Shown in pieces: positions 51,967-61,513 of a stretch of DNA of 64,000 bases. The stretch is from CATQGW01 sp965242565 (GTDB lineage Bacteria; Chloroflexota; Dehalococcoidia; Bin125). Each line of letters opens with the position of its first letter. Position 1 is the first letter of the stretch. The stretch spans positions 1,860,001 to 1,924,000 of the forward strand of contig OZ251457.1 of the NCBI GenBank assembly GCA_965242565.1. Reading direction: 5' to 3'. The notes beneath the pieces were generated by a model. It was given only the letters and a program-made list of their open reading frames with translations. It had not been told where the DNA came from and ran no database searches. A program made the position numbers and the translations under genes.

Positions 51967-53157
51967 CTACTCCCCCAGCCCGTACTGCCGGTTGAACGCT
52001 GCATACCGCCCCGGATCCAACCCACGCTTTTCCAGCCCCGCGTACCCCTCCGGATAGCGCCACGCCCGGAACGTCCAGTTGCCGTTCGTTCCCACCTGCC
52101 GCGTCTGGAACGGCGAGACCCACTCCCAGACCACCTCGCCGCGCCGCGTGACCTCGAAGATGCGCCCCGACGCGCCCTCCGTGACCAGCGTGTTGCCGTT
52201 GCCCAGCCGCGCCGCGCCCGAAATGTGCGCGCTGAAAAACTGCTCGCGCGGCTCGCCCTGCCAACTCCACGCGATCTCGTTGTCCCGCGGATTCACCTCG
52301 ATCACCCGCGAGTAGGACAGATCCAGCGCGCGGTGCATCCCGTTGTCGTAGATCAACACGTTGCCGCCGGCCTGCGCCGTCGCGTGGTGCTGATGCGAAA
52401 TCTCCGGCCAGCCCAACTCCCAGCCCAGCTGCGCCGCTCCGTCCTCATCGCGATCCACCCGCCCCACCAGCGAAATGTTGCGCGCCGAGAACAGAATGCC
52501 GCCGTCCGCATCCAGATCAAGGCTGTTGCAATGCGACCACTCCCAGCGACGCTCCAGCGGGCAAATCTGATGACGGCGCGGGTCCAGCAGACGCCACAGC
52601 TCGATCCGCGAGAGCTCGTTCCCCTCCGCGTCCAGCTCCACAATGTCGTCGCCGATCATCCAGTCGGGCCGGAAGCGCCGCGCCACGCGGAAGCCGCCCC
52701 GCACCTGCCGTGCGATCTCGCCGTCAATCGGGACCCACTCCAGAATCAGCGTGCGCCCGTCCTCCAGCCGCGTGAAATCGTGGTGGATGCCCGGGTTCTC
52801 CCAAACCGAAAGCTCGTTGCCCTCCCAGTCCAACTCCCGCAGCGAGGAGCCGCCGCCGCCCAGCCAGCGGTACGCCTCCGGCGGATCGGGCGGCATCAAC
52901 TCGAAGCGCCCCACCTGCGGACGCGGCGCGAATGTGTCGGGCGGATCCGAACAGAGCGCCAGCAGATTCCCGTTGGGCAGCAGCTCCACATTGAAGCCCA
53001 CACAGCCCTCGAAGTCCCAGCGATGCACCGCCCGCCCCTGCAGATCCAGCAACACTGCGAACTCGCCGCCCGCCGGCGTCAGCAGCGTGTACCCGCGCGA
53101 CGCCCGCGCCGCATCCAGATGCGTCAACCCCACCGGACGATGAATCGGCCAACCCAT
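51967..53157 (-). CDS. Arylsulfotransferase-like beta-propeller protein
   Basis: 396 aa, no signal peptide. A repeated pattern of strands with GxNVELLPNGNLLAL, IVELDAEGNEL, WSHCNSLDLDADGGILFSARN, HQHHATAQAGGNVLIYDNG and GAARLGNGNTLVTEGASGRI is typical of the arylsulfotransferase (ASST) propeller family. His in SHCN and HQHH lie where catalytic residues are found in that family, but the periplasmic leader of true ASST is missing. Probably a cytoplasmic relative of unknown substrate. Confidence 0.82.
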   Translation of the reverse strand: MGWPIHRPVGLTHLDAARASRGYTLLTPAGGEFAVLLDLQGRAVHRWDFEGCVGFNVELLPNGNLLALCSDPPDTFAPRPQVGRFELMPPDPPEAYRWLGGGGSSLRELDWEGNELSVWENPGIHHDFTRLEDGRTLILEWVPIDGEIARQVRGGFRVARRFRPDWMIGDDIVELDAEGNELSRIELWRLLDPRRHQICPLERRWEWSHCNSLDLDADGGILFSARNISLVGRVDRDEDGAAQLGWELGWPEISHQHHATAQAGGNVLIYDNGMHRALDLSYSRVIEVNPRDNEIAWSWQGEPREQFFSAHISGAARLGNGNTLVTEGASGRIFEVTRRGEVVWEWVSPFQTRQVGTNGNWTFRAWRYPEGYAGLEKRGLDPGRYAAFNRQYGLGE

Positions 53158-53245
53158 GCCGCGATCCTAGCGCCTCCCTCTGGCGCTCTGACACCACATG
53201 ATGCGTGGGGCGCAAGCTCGCAGCTCCCTCTCAGGTCCACGGATG

Positions 53246-53274
53246 TTGCGCCGACGCGAAAGACCGCCTAGCTT
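53246..53274 (+). promoter_or_regulatory. Candidate promoter of the PKD-repeat gene
   Basis: TTGCGC-N17-TAGCTT, ending 64 bp before the ATG at 53339. Fair match only. Confidence 0.3.
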
Positions 53275-53352
53275 GCGCCCTGCATCCACTCGGCGCGTCC
53301 AAATCGCGTCCGAGACGAGCCGGAGACAGGGACTGCGAATGCGTGTGCTCAA

Positions 53353-56300
53353 TTGGAATCGGGGGGGGGGGGGGTGAACACCTCTCCTAGAGTGCTGCTG
53401 CTGGCGCTCCTGGCGGCCGTGGCCGCGCTGGTCGCCCTGACCCTCACCGCCGGCGCGCAGACGCCGGGCGGCGAGCCGGATCCGGGCGAATCAGGTTCCA
53501 CGGAGACGGCGCAGGGCCGGATCATCGCCCGCGTCCATGACCGCACCGGCGAAGACGGTGTCGACGACTACCGCATCGAGTTCGGCTTCTTCCCCGAGTG
53601 GGCGCTGGAGGAAGCGGAATCGTGGCCCGAGGCGATTACGTCCCGGCCCGACTGGCTGCCCGGCTCCCGCTTTCTGACCAAGAGCCGGATCGACGACCGC
53701 GCCGACGACGACGATCGCAGCTGGCTGCGCAGCTCGCTGATCACCGTCCCCGCCCAGTCCGCGCAGTCGCCGGGCGGCGCTCAGACTCAAATCACCGGCC
53801 GCGTGATCGCGCGCTACAACCCCGATTCCGATGGCCGACTGCGCGACCGGTTCGGTTTCGGCGACTTGCGTCTCGAGTTCCTCTTTGTGCCCGCGTGGGC
53901 ATTCAGCGGCACTTCGAGCACGGCGGAGGCCGTCGCGCGGCTGAGCGCCGACAACCTGCCCCGCGCCCGCTACCTCAGCGTCGCCACGATCGACGCTCGC
54001 CGCGATGTCTGGCTGCGCAGCTCGGTCGTCAACGTGCCGCTGCGCGCGCCGGTGGTCGTGATCGAGCAGCCGCAGGCGCCCGTGATCGACGGCATCAACT
54101 GCATTCCCTCCTCCCCGGCGGTGGACGAGTCCGTCACTTGCACGGCGACCCTCAGCGGCGGCGCACCCGATTCCTACGCCTGGAGCGGCGGAGCCTCCGG
54201 CGGCAGCGGCGCAACCTACACGACCAGCTTCAGCTCGGCCGGCTCCAAGACTGTCTCGCTGACGGCGACCAACAGCGCCGGCAGCGATAGCGCCTCTACG
54301 ACCGTGAGCGTCGGCAGCGCATCCGCCAACAACCCGCCCAACTGCCCGGGCGCCGCCAGGCAACACCTGACCGACGACATGTCCGTCTCCTTCACCGAGC
54401 GGTACGCCAGCCTCTGCACCGACCCCGACGGCGACGCCCTCACCTGGTCCCTCTCCTCCCGCGACACCTCGGTCGTCCGGGTGTCCGAGAGCGGCGACGA
54501 CTGGATCATTCAAGCCGTCGCCGACGGCCTTGCGCGGATCGACGTCACTGCCACCGATCCGGGCGGCTCGAGCACCCGGACATCGATCGAGGTGCTCGTC
54601 GTCGACCCGCCCCGCATCGCCGCCGTCAACTGCGCGCCGACCCGGCCCGTCGTCGGCGAGCGCGTCACCTGCAGCGCGACCCTGGCCGACGGCACCGCGC
54701 CCGACACCACCCGCTGGACCGGCGGAACCTCCGCCAACGGCAGCGGCCTCACCTACACCACCAGCTTCGACGCCGCCGGCGACCACCTGATCTACTTCGA
54801 TGTGTCCTATCTCTGGATCGGCACCCAGCGCGAAACCCCGATCATCGTCGTTGAAGGCTCGCTCCAGCCCCCGGTGATCGACGCCGTCAACTGCTCCCCG
54901 TCCGCACCGTCGGCCACCGAAACCGTCGTCTGTAGCGCGAGTCTGAGCGGCGGCGCGCCGGAATCCTGGGCCTGGCGAACCGCCGACGGCTCCGGCTCCG
55001 GCGTCAATCACTCCATCAGCTTCAGCAAGGCCGGCGACTACGCCGTCTCGCTGACCGTGACCAACGCCGCCGGCAGCGACAGCGAATCGATCACCCTGAC
55101 CGTCGGAGCACTGTCGGCCCCGGTGATCGACGCCATCAACTGCTCCCCGTCCGCACCGACAGCCACCGAAACCGTCGTCTGCAGCGCGACGCTCAGCGGC
55201 GGCGGGCCGGAGTCCTGGACCTGGCGAACCGCCAACGGCTCCGGCTCCGGCGTCAATCACTCCACCAGCTTCAGCAAGGCCGGCGACTACGCCGTCTCGC
55301 TGACCGTGACCAACGCCGCCGGCAGCGACAGCGAATCGATCACCCTGACCGTCGGAGCTGCCGTCCAAGCGCCGGTGATCGACAGCATCAGCTGCTCGCC
55401 GTCCTCGCCGACGGTCGACGAGTCCGTCACCTGTACGGCGACCCTCAGCGGCGGCGTGCCCGCTTCGTATGCCTGGAGCGGCGGAGCCGACGCCGGCAGC
55501 AGCGCCGCCTACAGCACGAGCTTCAGCTCGACCGGCTCCAAGACCGTCTCACTCACCGTGACCAACTCCGCCGGCAGCGACACCGATTCAATCAGCCTCA
55601 CCGCCTTCGATGCCGTCCAAGCGCCGGTGATCGACAGCATCAGCTGCTCGCCCGCCTCGCCGACGGTCGACGAGTCCGTCACCTGTACGGCGACCCTCAG
55701 CGGCGGCGTGCCCGCTTCGTATGCCTGGAGCGGCGGAGCCGACGCCGGCAGCAGCGCCGCCTACAGCACGAGCTTCAGCTCGACCGGCTCCAAGACCGTC
55801 TCACTCACCGTGACCAACTCCGTCGGCAGCGACACTGATTCAATCAGCCTCACCGCCTTCGATGCCGTCCAAGCGCCGGTGATCGACAGCATCAGCTGCT
55901 CGCCCGCCTCGCCGAAGGTAGCCGAGTCCGTCACCTGCACGGCGACGCTCAGCGGCGGCGCGCCTGCTTCTTTGGTCTGGAACGGCGGCGTCCCGGGCGT
56001 CTGGAGGAGCGGCGACGTCACGATCGGCGCAGTCTTGAGCGGCAGCAAGGCTACGTACCACACGAGCTTCATATCGGCTGGTTCCAAGACCGTCTCACTG
56101 ACTGTCACCAACGCCGCCGGCAGCGACACCGACTCCATCAGCCTCACCGCCTCCGACACTGTGCGGCCTCCGGTGATCGCCAGCATCGGCTGTTCGACCG
56201 CCTCGCCGATCGTGGACCAGCCCGTCACCTGCGCGGTAACATTCATCAGCGGCCTGCTGCACTCTTGGTATTCCTACGCCTGGAGCGGCGGCGACGAAGC

Positions 56301-59232
56301 CGGCAGCAGCGACGCATACCACACGAGCTTCAGCTCGACCGGCCCCAAGACCGTCTCGGTCACCGTGACCAACGCCGCCGGCAGCGCCACCGACTCAGTC
56401 GCCCTGACTGTCGTCGCCGCTGCACAAGCGCCGGTAGTCGACAGTATCACCTGCACCCCCTCGTCGCCGACTGTGGACCAGACCGTCACCTGCACGGTGA
56501 CCCTGAGCGGCGGCGACTACACTTCCCGCTCCTGGAACAGCACCCCCTCCTTCTACGCCGGAAACAACGACGGCGGGTCATTCACCTTCCTCTTCTCCAA
56601 CCCCGGCAGCTACACCATCTCGATGACCGCGTCCAACGCCGTCGGCAGCGACACTGGTTCGACCACCATAACCGTCGCGGCCTCACAACCCGCTGAGAGC
56701 CTACAGGCCCCCGTCATCGATGCCATCAACTGCACCGCCCATCCGTTGGGAAGGGGGTTCAACTGCACGCCGAACCTCAGCGGCGGCGCGCCCACTACCT
56801 ACGACTGGAACGGTAGGGGTCCTGTTCCTGAGGAGTCTCGGCTCTCGGTTTGGTTCCCCGCCGTCCCGGGCGACCGGACCATCTCGCTCACCGTGGCCAA
56901 CGCCGTCGGCAGCGACACCCACTCGGTCACCGTGACCGTCGTCGTACAGCCGGTGATCGACAGCATCAGCTGCTCGCCGTCCTCGCCGACGGTTGACGAG
57001 TCCGTCACCTGCACAGCGACCCTCAGCGGCGGCGCGCCCACTTCGTATGCCTGGAGCGGCGGAGCCGACGCCGGCAGCAGCGCCGCCTACAGCACGAGCT
57101 TCAGCTCGGCCGGCTCCAAGACCGTCTCACTCACCGTGACCAACTCCGTCGGCAGCGACAGCGGGTCGACCACCGTGACCGTCGTCGCCGCCACAGTATC
57201 GGCGCCGGTGATCGACAGCATCAGCTGCTCGCCGTCCTCGCCGACCGTGGATCAGTCCGTCACCTGCACGGCGACGCTCAGCGGCGGCGCGCCCACTTCC
57301 TACTCGTGGAGCGGCGGATCGTCGAGCGGCAGCGGCGCCACGTACAACACGAGTTTCAGTTCGGCCGGCTCCAAGACCATCTCACTCACCGTCACCAACG
57401 CCGGCGGCAGCGACAGCGGGTCGACCACCGTGACCGTCGCGGCCGCCACAGTATCGGTGCCGGTGGTCGACAGCGTCAGCTGCTCGCCCGCTTCGCCGAC
57501 CGTGGACCAGTCCGTCAGCTGCACGGCGACGCTCAGCGGCGGCGCGCCCACTTCCTACTCGTGGAGCGGCGGATCGTCGAGTGGCAGCAGCGCTACATAC
57601 AACACGAGCTTCAGCTCGGCCGGTTCCAAGACCGTCTCGCTCACCGTCACCAACGCCGGCGGCAGCAACAGCGGGTCGACCACCGTGACCGTCGCCGCCG
57701 CCGTACAAGCGCCGGTGATCGACAGCATCAGCTGCTCGCCGTCCTCGCCGACCGCGGAGCAGCCCTTCACCTGCACGGCGACGCTGAGCGGCGGCGCGCC
57801 CGTCTCCTACGCTTGGAGCAGCGGCGCGTTAAGCGGCAGCTACGCCGACTACAACGCGATCTTCAGCTCGGCCGGCTCCAAGACCGTCTCGCTCACCGTG
57901 ACCAACTCCGCCGGCAGCGACAGCGACTCGATTACCGTGACCGTCGCCGCCGCCACAGCATCGACGCCGGTGGTCGACAGCATCAGCTGCTCACCCGCCT
58001 CCCCGAAGGTCAGCGAGTCCGTCAGCTGCACGGCGACGCTGAGCGGTGGCGCGCCCGCTACCTACGCCTGGAGCGGCGGATCGTCGAGCGGCAGCAGCGC
58101 CGCGTACAGCACGAGCTTCAGCTCGTCCGGTTCAAAGACCGTCTCGCTCACCGTCACCAACGCCGGCGGCAGCGACAGCGGGTCGACCACCGTGACCGTC
58201 GCCGTACCAGCGCCGGTGATCGACAGCATCAGCTGCTCGCCCGCCTCGCCGACCGTGAACCAGTCCGTCACCTGCACGGCGCCGCTCAGCGGCGGCTACC
58301 CCACTTCGCATGCCTGGAGCGGCGGCACTTCAAGCGGCAGCACCATTGCACACAACACGAGAAGCGGCGACACCGCTGTATACAACACGAGCTTCAGCTC
58401 GTCCGGCTCCAAGACCGTCTCGCTCACCGTCACCAACTCCGCCGGCAGCGACAGCGACTCGGTGACCGTGACCGTCGCCGTACCAGCGCCGGTGGTCGAC
58501 AGCGTCAGCTGCTCGCCCGCCTCGCCGACCGTGGACCAGTCCGTCACCTGCACGGCGACGCTGAGCGGCGGCACGCCTGCTTCCTACTCGTGGAGCGGCG
58601 GCGCTTCGAGCGGCAGCAGCGCCACATACAGCACGAGCTTCGGCTCGTCCGGCTCCAAGACCGTCTCGCTCACGGTGACCAACGCCGGCGGCAGCGACAC
58701 CGACTCGACCACTGTGACTGTCGCCGTACCAGCGCCGGTGATCGACAGCGTCAGCTGCTCGCCCGCCTCGCCGAAGGCAGCCGACACCGTCACCTGCACG
58801 GCGACGCTGAGCGGCGGCGCGCCCGCTTCCTACTCGTGGAGCGGCGGCGCGTTGAGCGGCAGCAGCGCGACGTACAGCACGGGCTTCGGCTCGGCCGGCT
58901 CCAAGACCGTCTCGCTCACGGTCACTAATGCCGGCGGCAGCGACACCGACTCAGTCACCGTGACCGTCTCCGAAGAAGCGCCGGTGATCGCCAGCGTCAG
59001 CTGTACCCCCGCCTCGCCGACCGTGGGCCAGGCCGTCACGTGCAGAGCGATCCTCAGCCACGGCTACAACGCTTCCTTCGCCTGGAGCGGCAGCGCCCCG
59101 AGCGCCTGGAGCGGCGGCACGTACGTCACGAGCTACAGCTCGGCCGGCTCCAAGACCATCTCGGTCACCGCGACCAACGCCACCGGCAGCGACAGCGACT
59201 CGGTCACCGTGACCGTCGTCGCCGCGGAGTAG
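53353..59232 (+). CDS. Giant secreted PKD/Ig-repeat protein, start at a 14-G tract
   Basis: 1959 aa in the open frame. A signal peptide (VLLLALLAAVAALVALTLTAG) is followed by two related modules with WLRSSLITVP and WLRSSVVNVP endings (residues about 50-235). Some 19 PKD-like repeats of about 80 aa follow, plus one cadherin/Ig-like module. Repeats follow PVIDSISCSPSSPTVDESVT ... SGSKTVSLTVTNAGGSD, each with a Cys pair. Several are nearly identical in DNA. No anchor is seen at the end. The frame as sequenced can only open at TTG 53353 or at GTG 53374 directly after the tract. The ATG at 53339 (AGGGA upstream) reads MRVLNWNRGGGG and stops at TGA; 15 or 12 G would put it in frame. Likely phase-variable. 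Confidence 0.83.
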   Translation: MESGGGGVNTSPRVLLLALLAAVAALVALTLTAGAQTPGGEPDPGESGSTETAQGRIIARVHDRTGEDGVDDYRIEFGFFPEWALEEAESWPEAITSRPDWLPGSRFLTKSRIDDRADDDDRSWLRSSLITVPAQSAQSPGGAQTQITGRVIARYNPDSDGRLRDRFGFGDLRLEFLFVPAWAFSGTSSTAEAVARLSADNLPRARYLSVATIDARRDVWLRSSVVNVPLRAPVVVIEQPQAPVIDGINCIPSSPAVDESVTCTATLSGGAPDSYAWSGGASGGSGATYTTSFSSAGSKTVSLTATNSAGSDSASTTVSVGSASANNPPNCPGAARQHLTDDMSVSFTERYASLCTDPDGDALTWSLSSRDTSVVRVSESGDDWIIQAVADGLARIDVTATDPGGSSTRTSIEVLVVDPPRIAAVNCAPTRPVVGERVTCSATLADGTAPDTTRWTGGTSANGSGLTYTTSFDAAGDHLIYFDVSYLWIGTQRETPIIVVEGSLQPPVIDAVNCSPSAPSATETVVCSASLSGGAPESWAWRTADGSGSGVNHSISFSKAGDYAVSLTVTNAAGSDSESITLTVGALSAPVIDAINCSPSAPTATETVVCSATLSGGGPESWTWRTANGSGSGVNHSTSFSKAGDYAVSLTVTNAAGSDSESITLTVGAAVQAPVIDSISCSPSSPTVDESVTCTATLSGGVPASYAWSGGADAGSSAAYSTSFSSTGSKTVSLTVTNSAGSDTDSISLTAFDAVQAPVIDSISCSPASPTVDESVTCTATLSGGVPASYAWSGGADAGSSAAYSTSFSSTGSKTVSLTVTNSVGSDTDSISLTAFDAVQAPVIDSISCSPASPKVAESVTCTATLSGGAPASLVWNGGVPGVWRSGDVTIGAVLSGSKATYHTSFISAGSKTVSLTVTNAAGSDTDSISLTASDTVRPPVIASIGCSTASPIVDQPVTCAVTFISGLLHSWYSYAWSGGDEAGSSDAYHTSFSSTGPKTVSVTVTNAAGSATDSVALTVVAAAQAPVVDSITCTPSSPTVDQTVTCTVTLSGGDYTSRSWNSTPSFYAGNNDGGSFTFLFSNPGSYTISMTASNAVGSDTGSTTITVAASQPAESLQAPVIDAINCTAHPLGRGFNCTPNLSGGAPTTYDWNGRGPVPEESRLSVWFPAVPGDRTISLTVANAVGSDTHSVTVTVVVQPVIDSISCSPSSPTVDESVTCTATLSGGAPTSYAWSGGADAGSSAAYSTSFSSAGSKTVSLTVTNSVGSDSGSTTVTVVAATVSAPVIDSISCSPSSPTVDQSVTCTATLSGGAPTSYSWSGGSSSGSGATYNTSFSSAGSKTISLTVTNAGGSDSGSTTVTVAAATVSVPVVDSVSCSPASPTVDQSVSCTATLSGGAPTSYSWSGGSSSGSSATYNTSFSSAGSKTVSLTVTNAGGSNSGSTTVTVAAAVQAPVIDSISCSPSSPTAEQPFTCTATLSGGAPVSYAWSSGALSGSYADYNAIFSSAGSKTVSLTVTNSAGSDSDSITVTVAAATASTPVVDSISCSPASPKVSESVSCTATLSGGAPATYAWSGGSSSGSSAAYSTSFSSSGSKTVSLTVTNAGGSDSGSTTVTVAVPAPVIDSISCSPASPTVNQSVTCTAPLSGGYPTSHAWSGGTSSGSTIAHNTRSGDTAVYNTSFSSSGSKTVSLTVTNSAGSDSDSVTVTVAVPAPVVDSVSCSPASPTVDQSVTCTATLSGGTPASYSWSGGASSGSSATYSTSFGSSGSKTVSLTVTNAGGSDTDSTTVTVAVPAPVIDSVSCSPASPKAADTVTCTATLSGGAPASYSWSGGALSGSSATYSTGFGSAGSKTVSLTVTNAGGSDTDSVTVTVSEEAPVIASVSCTPASPTVGQAVTCRAILSHGYNASFAWSGSAPSAWSGGTYVTSYSSAGSKTISVTATNATGSDSDSVTVTVVAAE
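53361..53374 (+). repeat. 14-bp homopolymer G tract in the PKD gene start
   Basis: Fourteen G between ATG 53339 and the signal peptide, followed by TGAACACCTCTCC. Read with the last G as GTGAAC it resembles the GTAAA sequences after the FN3 and RCC1 tracts. Confidence 0.92.
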
Positions 59233-59268
59233 CAGGCCGCCTCCACCGGGCAGGGGTTGCCCGTCGCG

Positions 59269-60348
59269 TCAGCCTCGCCCGACCAGCGGCAGCACCTCCG
59301 ACGCCACCCGCTCGCACTCCTCCAGATGCGGGAAGCCGCTGAGGATGAACTCCTCGAAGCCCAGCTCCTGGTAGGCGCGCAGCTCGGCCGCCGCCTGCTC
59401 GGGCGTGCCGACGATGGCCGTGCCCAGGTTGACCCGCACCCGCGAAATGCCGTTCCAGAGGCGCTCGCCGAGACGGTCGTCCTCCACCCGCCGCGCCTGC
59501 GCGGCCGCGCCGACCATCGCCGTGCCCCTGACCGCCGCCGAGCGCTGCGCCAGCACCTCGGGGTGCGCCGCCGAGAGCAGCGCGCGCGCCGCCTCCCACG
59601 CCGCCGCCTCCGTCTCCCGCACCACCAGGTGCGTGCGCAGGCCGAAGCGCGGCTCGCGGCCCTCGGCGGCGTAGGCCGCGCGGGCCCGCTCCAGCAGCGC
59701 CGCCGTCGCCTCGCGCGGCTGAATCCAGCAGAGCAGCACATCGCCGCGCCGCGCCGCCAGCCGCAGCGCCGCGTCCGACGCGCCGCCCAGATACCAGGCC
59801 GGCGCGGGCGCGGCGGGCCGCGGCGAGACAATCGCCTCGCGCAGCCGCACATGCGCGCCCGCGTAATCGAGTGGCCCGCCCTCGCGCCAGAGCCGCTCGC
59901 AGGCCTCGATGAACTCGTCGGCGTGGGTGTAGCGCCCGCCGTGATCCAGCGTCGCGCCGATCCGCTCGTTGTCGCCCTGAATGCCGCCGGGCACGATGTT
60001 GATGTCCACCCGCCCGCCCGAGATTTCGTGCAGCGTCGCGGCCTGCTGCGCGAACAGCCCAGCCGGCAGCGAGCCAGGCCGCACCGCGACCAGCAGCCGA
60101 ATCCGTTCTGTCGCCGCCAGCAGCGCCGTCGCCGTGGTCCAGGTCTCCGCAATCGGCGCCGACTGCTCAAACAGCCCATTCGAAAAGCGGGTCGGGATGA
60201 GCAGCGAGTGGAAGCCGAGCCGCTCGGCGGTCTGCACGACGGAGCGCAGATAGTCGAACGACGGCTCCCGCTCCGCCCGCAGCGTCCCAATCCGCCCCCC
60301 ATCCCCATCAATGGGCACAAACCACGAGAAGCGGATCGCGTCAGTCAT
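59269..60348 (-). CDS. LLM class monooxygenase, SsuD-like
   Basis: 359 aa, luciferase-like. It has IRFSWFVPIDGDGGRIG, GFHSLLIPTRFSN, RIRLLVAVRPGSLPAGLFAQQ, LHEISGGRVDINIVPGG and GRYTHADEFIEACERLW, the pattern of FMNH2-dependent alkanesulfonate monooxygenase SsuD. The ATG at 60348 gives the family's N-terminus. It converges with the PKD gene (36-bp gap). No sulfonate transporter genes are nearby. Confidence 0.88.
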   Translation of the reverse strand: MTDAIRFSWFVPIDGDGGRIGTLRAEREPSFDYLRSVVQTAERLGFHSLLIPTRFSNGLFEQSAPIAETWTTATALLAATERIRLLVAVRPGSLPAGLFAQQAATLHEISGGRVDINIVPGGIQGDNERIGATLDHGGRYTHADEFIEACERLWREGGPLDYAGAHVRLREAIVSPRPAAPAPAWYLGGASDAALRLAARRGDVLLCWIQPREATAALLERARAAYAAEGREPRFGLRTHLVVRETEAAAWEAARALLSAAHPEVLAQRSAAVRGTAMVGAAAQARRVEDDRLGERLWNGISRVRVNLGTAIVGTPEQAAAELRAYQELGFEEFILSGFPHLEECERVASEVLPLVGRG

Positions 60349-60451
60349 GCCCACAGCGTAAAGCCTCGCCAGACCAGCGCTCGCCCTCCGCTTGACCGCT
60401 CCCCCATCCGCGCCCCTCCCCCTCCTCGTCATCCCCGCCCTTCCCTTTCCT

Positions 60452-60568
60452 CGTCATTCCCGTCCCCGAACGGGAATCTGCCCCGAGCGTCCCCCTATGT
60501 CATACCCGCCCCCACCGCCCCCACCCGCGCCCTCCCACCGTCATACCCGCGCTTGCCGCGGGTATCTC
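60452..60568. repeat. Two REP-like palindromes
   Basis: CGTCATTCCCGTCCCCGAAC then GGGAATCT (60452-60479), and CGTCATACCCGCGCTTGCCG then CGGGTATCTC (60539-60568). The second is the same form as the start of the 236-bp repeat at 26132 and is followed by the same ACGGCACCCA flank. Confidence 0.75.
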
Positions 60569-60631
60569 GCCGAAAACGGCACCCAACCCCGCATGGTGCC
60601 GCCGCCAGCGCTGCTCAGAACCTGCGCTCCG

Positions 60632-61474
60632 CTAGTAGCTGCCGCAGTTGACGAGGTTGAGATGGACTGGTGTCCTGGCGAAGGCGTCCAGGTCGAACAC
60701 ATCTTCCTGTACGCCGCGGTATTGGATCCGAACGGCAAGCGATCCCCCACCAAACACTTGCGGCCAGTCCGCTTGGAATCCGTGGTTTGCGCTACGGAAG
60801 ACGACGTAAGGTGTGTCGCCAAGAAATTCAACTTCCAACATCTCGCGCTGCACGGGGCCGTCGTCAAGCCTCCAGATCACCTCGAGTTCGCTTGGCACGC
60901 TGGCATCTCGTTCGGGCCGATCGAAGTTGAGAAGGAAGAATCCGACCGAGGCTCTTCCACTGTCAAAGCAGATTGCAGTAAGCATTAGAGCTGCGGTCGG
61001 TCCAAACATGCGTACATCCGTGCGCACATTGTCACTGAATGCATCTCGCTGTGCCGCGTAGAGGAGCGTCATACCCGAATCCCAGTTGCTCGCGATTACC
61101 GGCTCGTAGTTCGTCGGCGATCCTGTGCCTCCGTCGGCACCGCTCACGGGGTCGGGGGCGGGATCGGATTGCATCAGAGACGAGTTCTCGACCTTGACGG
61201 TGAGTGTGATCGGCGAGCTGTTGAGCCAGCGCCCGGCGCGTGATTCGATCAGCGCCGGCGTGAGATACCTCGACGATGGCGCGATGCGCTCACCCCACTC
61301 ACCGTCCACGCGCTGCTGCACGGCGAACTCGACGCGGCCGTCCTCGTGAGGTCGCGCGACCACCCGCACCTCGGTCTCGACGCTGGTCAGCTGCGCGACG
61401 CCATAGCCCGTCGCGATGAGCGCAACTCCGACGATCGTGATCAGTGCAAGCGTGAATGAGCGTGTCCGTCGCAT
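60632..61474 (-). CDS. Membrane-anchored or secreted protein with the GRWLxSS module
   Basis: 280 aa. One N-terminal hydrophobic segment (residues 8-28: LALITIVGVALIATGYGVAQ). Residues 35-95 form a module (HEDGRVEFAVQQRVDGEWGE, GRWLNSSPITLTV) matching the module at the start of the binding protein at 11439. The C-terminal 170 residues (NWDSGMTLLYAAQRDAFSDN, VEVIWRLDDGPVQ) are beta-rich with no family I recognise; the protein ends in NLVNCGSY. Extracellular by prediction. Function unknown. Confidence 0.75.
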   Translation of the reverse strand: MRRTRSFTLALITIVGVALIATGYGVAQLTSVETEVRVVARPHEDGRVEFAVQQRVDGEWGERIAPSSRYLTPALIESRAGRWLNSSPITLTVKVENSSLMQSDPAPDPVSGADGGTGSPTNYEPVIASNWDSGMTLLYAAQRDAFSDNVRTDVRMFGPTAALMLTAICFDSGRASVGFFLLNFDRPERDASVPSELEVIWRLDDGPVQREMLEVEFLGDTPYVVFRSANHGFQADWPQVFGGGSLAVRIQYRGVQEDVFDLDAFARTPVHLNLVNCGSY

Positions 61475-61513
61475 CGCGTTTCCTCTCAGTGAGCGGAGGA
61501 TAGCACCGCTGAG

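Noticed and set aside
53491..55368. A 625-codon minus-strand frame opposite the PKD gene
   Set aside because: Antisense of repeated PKD modules; periodic and without a start context.
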